Of a stretch of 64,000 bases of DNA, positions 61,996-64,000 are shown piece by piece. The translations under genes were made by a program, and so were the position numbers. Location of the stretch: contig NZ_CP107845.1 of assembly GCF_041431415.1 (NCBI RefSeq), positions 2,418,001 through 2,482,000 of the forward strand. The letters run 5' to 3'. The notes beneath the pieces are model-generated. The model was not told where the DNA came from. It worked only from the letters and a program-made list of their open reading frames with translations, and made no database searches. How positions within the stretch are numbered: position 1 is the stretch's first letter; each line of letters opens with the position of its first letter. This stretch comes from Streptomyces sp. NBC_00513. GTDB taxonomy: Bacteria; Actinomycetota; Actinomycetes; Streptomycetales; Streptomycetaceae.

Positions 61996-63453
61996 GTGAC
62001 CAGCGAAGAACCCGACACAGCACGCGCCACACGACGGCGGCCGGCCTGGGCCATCGGCTCGATCGCGGCCGCCGTCCTGCTCGCGGGTGGCGGTACGGCC
62101 TACTGGGCGTCGACGGCCCACGGCGACGGTTCCGGCGCCGGGCGGACGAACGAGCGCACGGCCGCGGCGGCCCGCGAGGGCGGGACCCCGTCGGGGCCGG
62201 GGATCGCCCCCGGCGAGCCGGACCCGTCCGGCGGCGGGGTGACGTACCGCGCGGACGTGAAGTTGCCCGAGGCCCCGGCGAAGGCGTCGACGTTCGCCGC
62301 GTCGGGCGAGGTGACCTCCGAGGAAGTGGCGCGGCTGGCGAGCGCGTTGGGAGTGACCGGCGCGCCCCGGCTGTCGGGCGGGCAGTGGCTGGCCGGCGAG
62401 GGCGCCGACGGTTCCGGGCCCCGGCTGACGGTCGCCCTCAAGGCTCCCGGCACCTGGACGTTCAACCGCTTCCAGCCGGGCGGCGACAACGGCGCGGGTG
62501 GGGACGACTGCAAGCGCGGTCAGGACACCTGCGGGCCGGCCACCCTCCCGAAGGACCCGCAGGAGCCGCAGGGCTCCGCCGGCGCGAAGCCGGTCTCCGA
62601 GGAGGCCGCCAAGGCCGCCGCGACCCCGGTGCTGGCCGCCGCGGGTCAGGCCGGCGCGAAGCTGGACGCCCGCCTCGCGCAGGGCTCGGCCCGGGTGGTG
62701 ACGGCGGACCCGGTGATCGGGGACCTGCCGACGCAGGGCTGGTCCAGCAAGGTGAGCGTGGGTCCGGACTCCCGGGTGGTGACGGCGAGCGGCGAACTGA
62801 AGACGCCGGTCCGGGCCGCCGAGCAGTCGGTGGTCGGGGCCGTCGAGGCGCTGGCCCGGCTGAACGCCGGGAAGTCGGGGTCGAACGGCGCGGGTACGGG
62901 CCCGAGCGGCTGCGCGACCTCGGTGCCGCTGACTCCGGACACCCCGGTCGGGGCGACCGACACGCTGCCCTGCAACCCGGAGCCGCGCCCGATGAAGCCG
63001 CCGCGGACGGAGACCGTACGGGGCGCCGTGCTCGGGTTGGCGCCCGGGACCGTCGACGGTACGCGGGGCCTGGTCCCGGCCTGGCACTTCGAGGTGGCCG
63101 GCAAGGACGGCGCGGCGGGCCACACGGTGGTCCAGCCGGCCTCGGCCGAGGAGAGCACCGCTCCGGCGCCGGTCCCGCCGACGGGTGGACGCACCGTGCC
63201 CGGGTTCTCGTACGCCGAGGCCGACCGGAAGCTGACCGTGAACTTCTGGGGCGGGGTGTGCAGCGCGTACGCCGTGGAGGCGCGCGAGGAGGGCGGGTCG
63301 GTACTGGTGAAGATCACCGACACCCCGAACAAGCCGGGCCAGAACTGCATCATGATCGCGGAGGAGATGTCCCGGACGGTGACCCTCAAGGAGCCGCTCG
63401 GCGACCGGAAGGTGGTCGACGCGACCACGGGCAAGCCGCTCCCCCGCGGCTGA
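61996..63453 (+). CDS. Hypothetical membrane-anchored extracytoplasmic protein
   Basis: 485 aa with one membrane helix near the start (about 17-37, WAIGSIAAAVLLAGGGTAYW) and a large external region of low-complexity Ala/Gly/Pro/Thr stretches. From about 240 onward it has beta-rich repeats (GWSSKVSVGPDSRVVTASGEL; GLVPAWHFEVAGKDG; YAEADRKLTVNFWGGVC). Cys pairs (DCKRGQDTC) could form disulfides outside the cell. The ending (GDRKVVDATTGKPLP) recalls other streptomycete secreted proteins, but I cannot name a family. GAAGGAG lies 6 nt before the GTG. Two hairpins follow. Confidence 0.8.
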   Translation: MTSEEPDTARATRRRPAWAIGSIAAAVLLAGGGTAYWASTAHGDGSGAGRTNERTAAAAREGGTPSGPGIAPGEPDPSGGGVTYRADVKLPEAPAKASTFAASGEVTSEEVARLASALGVTGAPRLSGGQWLAGEGADGSGPRLTVALKAPGTWTFNRFQPGGDNGAGGDDCKRGQDTCGPATLPKDPQEPQGSAGAKPVSEEAAKAAATPVLAAAGQAGAKLDARLAQGSARVVTADPVIGDLPTQGWSSKVSVGPDSRVVTASGELKTPVRAAEQSVVGAVEALARLNAGKSGSNGAGTGPSGCATSVPLTPDTPVGATDTLPCNPEPRPMKPPRTETVRGAVLGLAPGTVDGTRGLVPAWHFEVAGKDGAAGHTVVQPASAEESTAPAPVPPTGGRTVPGFSYAEADRKLTVNFWGGVCSAYAVEAREEGGSVLVKITDTPNKPGQNCIMIAEEMSRTVTLKEPLGDRKVVDATTGKPLPRG

Positions 63454-63460
63454 GCCGGAG

Positions 63461-63482
63461 GGATCCCGCCGCGGCGGGATCC
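63461..63482 (+). terminator. Palindromic hairpin after hypothetical gene
   Basis: 22-bp palindrome with arms GGATCCCGCC and GGCGGGATCC, 7 bp after the stop. Confidence 0.65.
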
Positions 63483-63506
63483 CGACAGGCGAGCCCCGAC
63501 GTGCGA

Positions 63507-63550
63507 GAGGGCCCGCGCACCAGTCGTACTCGACCGGTGCGCGGGCCCTC
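63507..63550. terminator. Bidirectional terminator before erpA
   Basis: 15-bp arms GAGGGCCCGCGCACC and GGTGCGCGGGCCCTC with an inner GTCG/CGAC stem lie between convergent genes, 11 bp after the erpA stop. Confidence 0.88.
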
Positions 63551-63561
63551 GTCGTACAGGC

Positions 63562-63918
63562 TTAGCTGAACGAGTCGCCGCAGGCGCAGGAGCCGGTGGC
63601 GTTCGGGTTGTCGATGGTGAAGCCCTGCTTCTCGATGGTGTCGACGAAGTCGATGGAGGCCCCGTGGAGGTAGGGCGAGCTCATCCGGTCCGTGACGACC
63701 TTGACGCCGTCGAAGTCCTTGACGACGTCGCCGTCGAGGGAGCGCTCGTCGAAGAAGAGCTGGTAGCGCAGGCCCGAGCAGCCACCGGGCTGGACGGCCA
63801 CGCGCAGCGCCAGGTCCTCACGGCCTTCCTGCTCCAGCAGGGTCTTGACCTTCACGGCGGCGGCGTCGGACAGGAGGATGCCGTCGCTCACAGTGGTCTT
63901 GTCGTCCTGTACGGACAT
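63562..63918 (-). CDS. erpA: Iron-sulfur cluster insertion protein (ErpA/HesB type)
   Basis: A 118-aa A-type carrier that delivers Fe-S clusters to target proteins. The three cluster cysteines are in PGGCSGLRYQL and GSCACGDSF, the A-type pattern C-x64-66-C-x-C. ILLSDAAAVKVKTLLEQEG is the usual start. I choose the ATG at 63918 (MSVQDDKTT) since GGGAG lies 9 nt before it; the ATG 6 bp earlier is too close to that site. Close placement to the cysteine desulfurase fusion and the respiratory genes suits Fe-S demand. Its terminator is at 63507-63550. Confidence 0.95.
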   Translation of the reverse strand: MSVQDDKTTVSDGILLSDAAAVKVKTLLEQEGREDLALRVAVQPGGCSGLRYQLFFDERSLDGDVVKDFDGVKVVTDRMSSPYLHGASIDFVDTIEKQGFTIDNPNATGSCACGDSFS

Positions 63919-64000
63919 CTGCATTCACTCCCGAAGTGGGCGGCTCCCCGCCGGAGGCTGGGGAAACGTCGGACTCTTGCCGTCGGTGGCAACCAGCGCG

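Noticed and set aside
60531..63569. A thousand-codon open frame covering the PfkB-family and hypothetical genes
   Set aside because: It is antisense to one gene and out of frame with another, with low-complexity Arg/Gly/Pro sequence; it is a GC-rich shadow.

Overview
This window is chromosomal DNA of a Streptomyces. The evidence is the very high GC content, third-position GC bias in every real gene, frequent GTG/TTG starts, many genes without a Shine-Dalgarno sequence, and a gene order I recognise from memory as the conserved core of Streptomyces chromosomes (metF, thiO-S-G, bfr, class II DAHP synthase, trpE, pfkA, macRS, glkA, trpD, ctaE-qcrCAB, ctaFDC, erpA). About 62 protein genes are supported. 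I saw no tRNA, rRNA, CRISPR array, insertion sequence or prophage.

Left part (1-13.5 kb): a truncated YhgE/Pip membrane protein and its odd ABC-type ATPase under a perfect 26-bp palindrome; a HEPN-domain protein, a methyltransferase, DUF3040 and DUF4126 membrane proteins, a CrtI-like FAD oxidoreductase and a Gln/Tyr-rich membrane protein; then one-carbon and thiamine metabolism. metF and thiE lie on the minus strand. thiO-thiS-thiG lie on the plus strand behind a TPP riboswitch. An Rv2175c-type DNA-binding protein and an FAD reductase lie between them.

Middle left (13.5-24.8 kb): a REP-like repeat cluster; a PASTA Ser/Thr kinase with endonuclease IV; a His-rich DUF4396 membrane protein behind a perfect CsoR-type (copper) operator; a sulfite-oxidase-like enzyme; bacterioferritin facing its ferredoxin, which has an iron box; and the two entry enzymes of aromatic synthesis, a class II DAHP synthase and a fused TrpE-TrpG behind a trp attenuator with three Trp codons. 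A D-lactate-dehydrogenase-like enzyme and a phosphofructokinase with PPi-type active-site residues and a Crp-like box follow.

Middle right (25-46.2 kb): the MacRS-type two-component pair, a PlsC acyltransferase, an esterase, glucokinase, an ArsA-like ATPase, an SRPBCC protein, a phosphoesterase, a long-chain acyl-CoA ligase, a cholesterol oxidase that looks like an accessory insertion, a PimB-like glycosyltransferase, a zincin-like lipoprotein, two NlpC/P60 hydrolases, a NYN-domain protein, and rhomboid overlapping a stand-alone Lrp ligand domain.

Right part (46.3-64 kb): a class V aminotransferase behind a SAM-IV riboswitch with a tiny leader ORF, trpD, and the respiratory block. ctaE-qcrCAB (bc1 plus oxidase subunit III) and ctaC-ctaD-ctaF (aa3 oxidase) are separated by a degenerate receiver protein and an L,D-transpeptidase. 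Next come a NifS-TusA fusion, a PfkB-family kinase, two hypothetical genes and erpA. Sulfur mobilisation, Fe-S insertion and heme/copper oxidase genes therefore sit side by side. A recurring theme is leaderless transcription: twelve starts have a TANNNT-like hexamer ending 6-7 nt upstream and no Shine-Dalgarno sequence.
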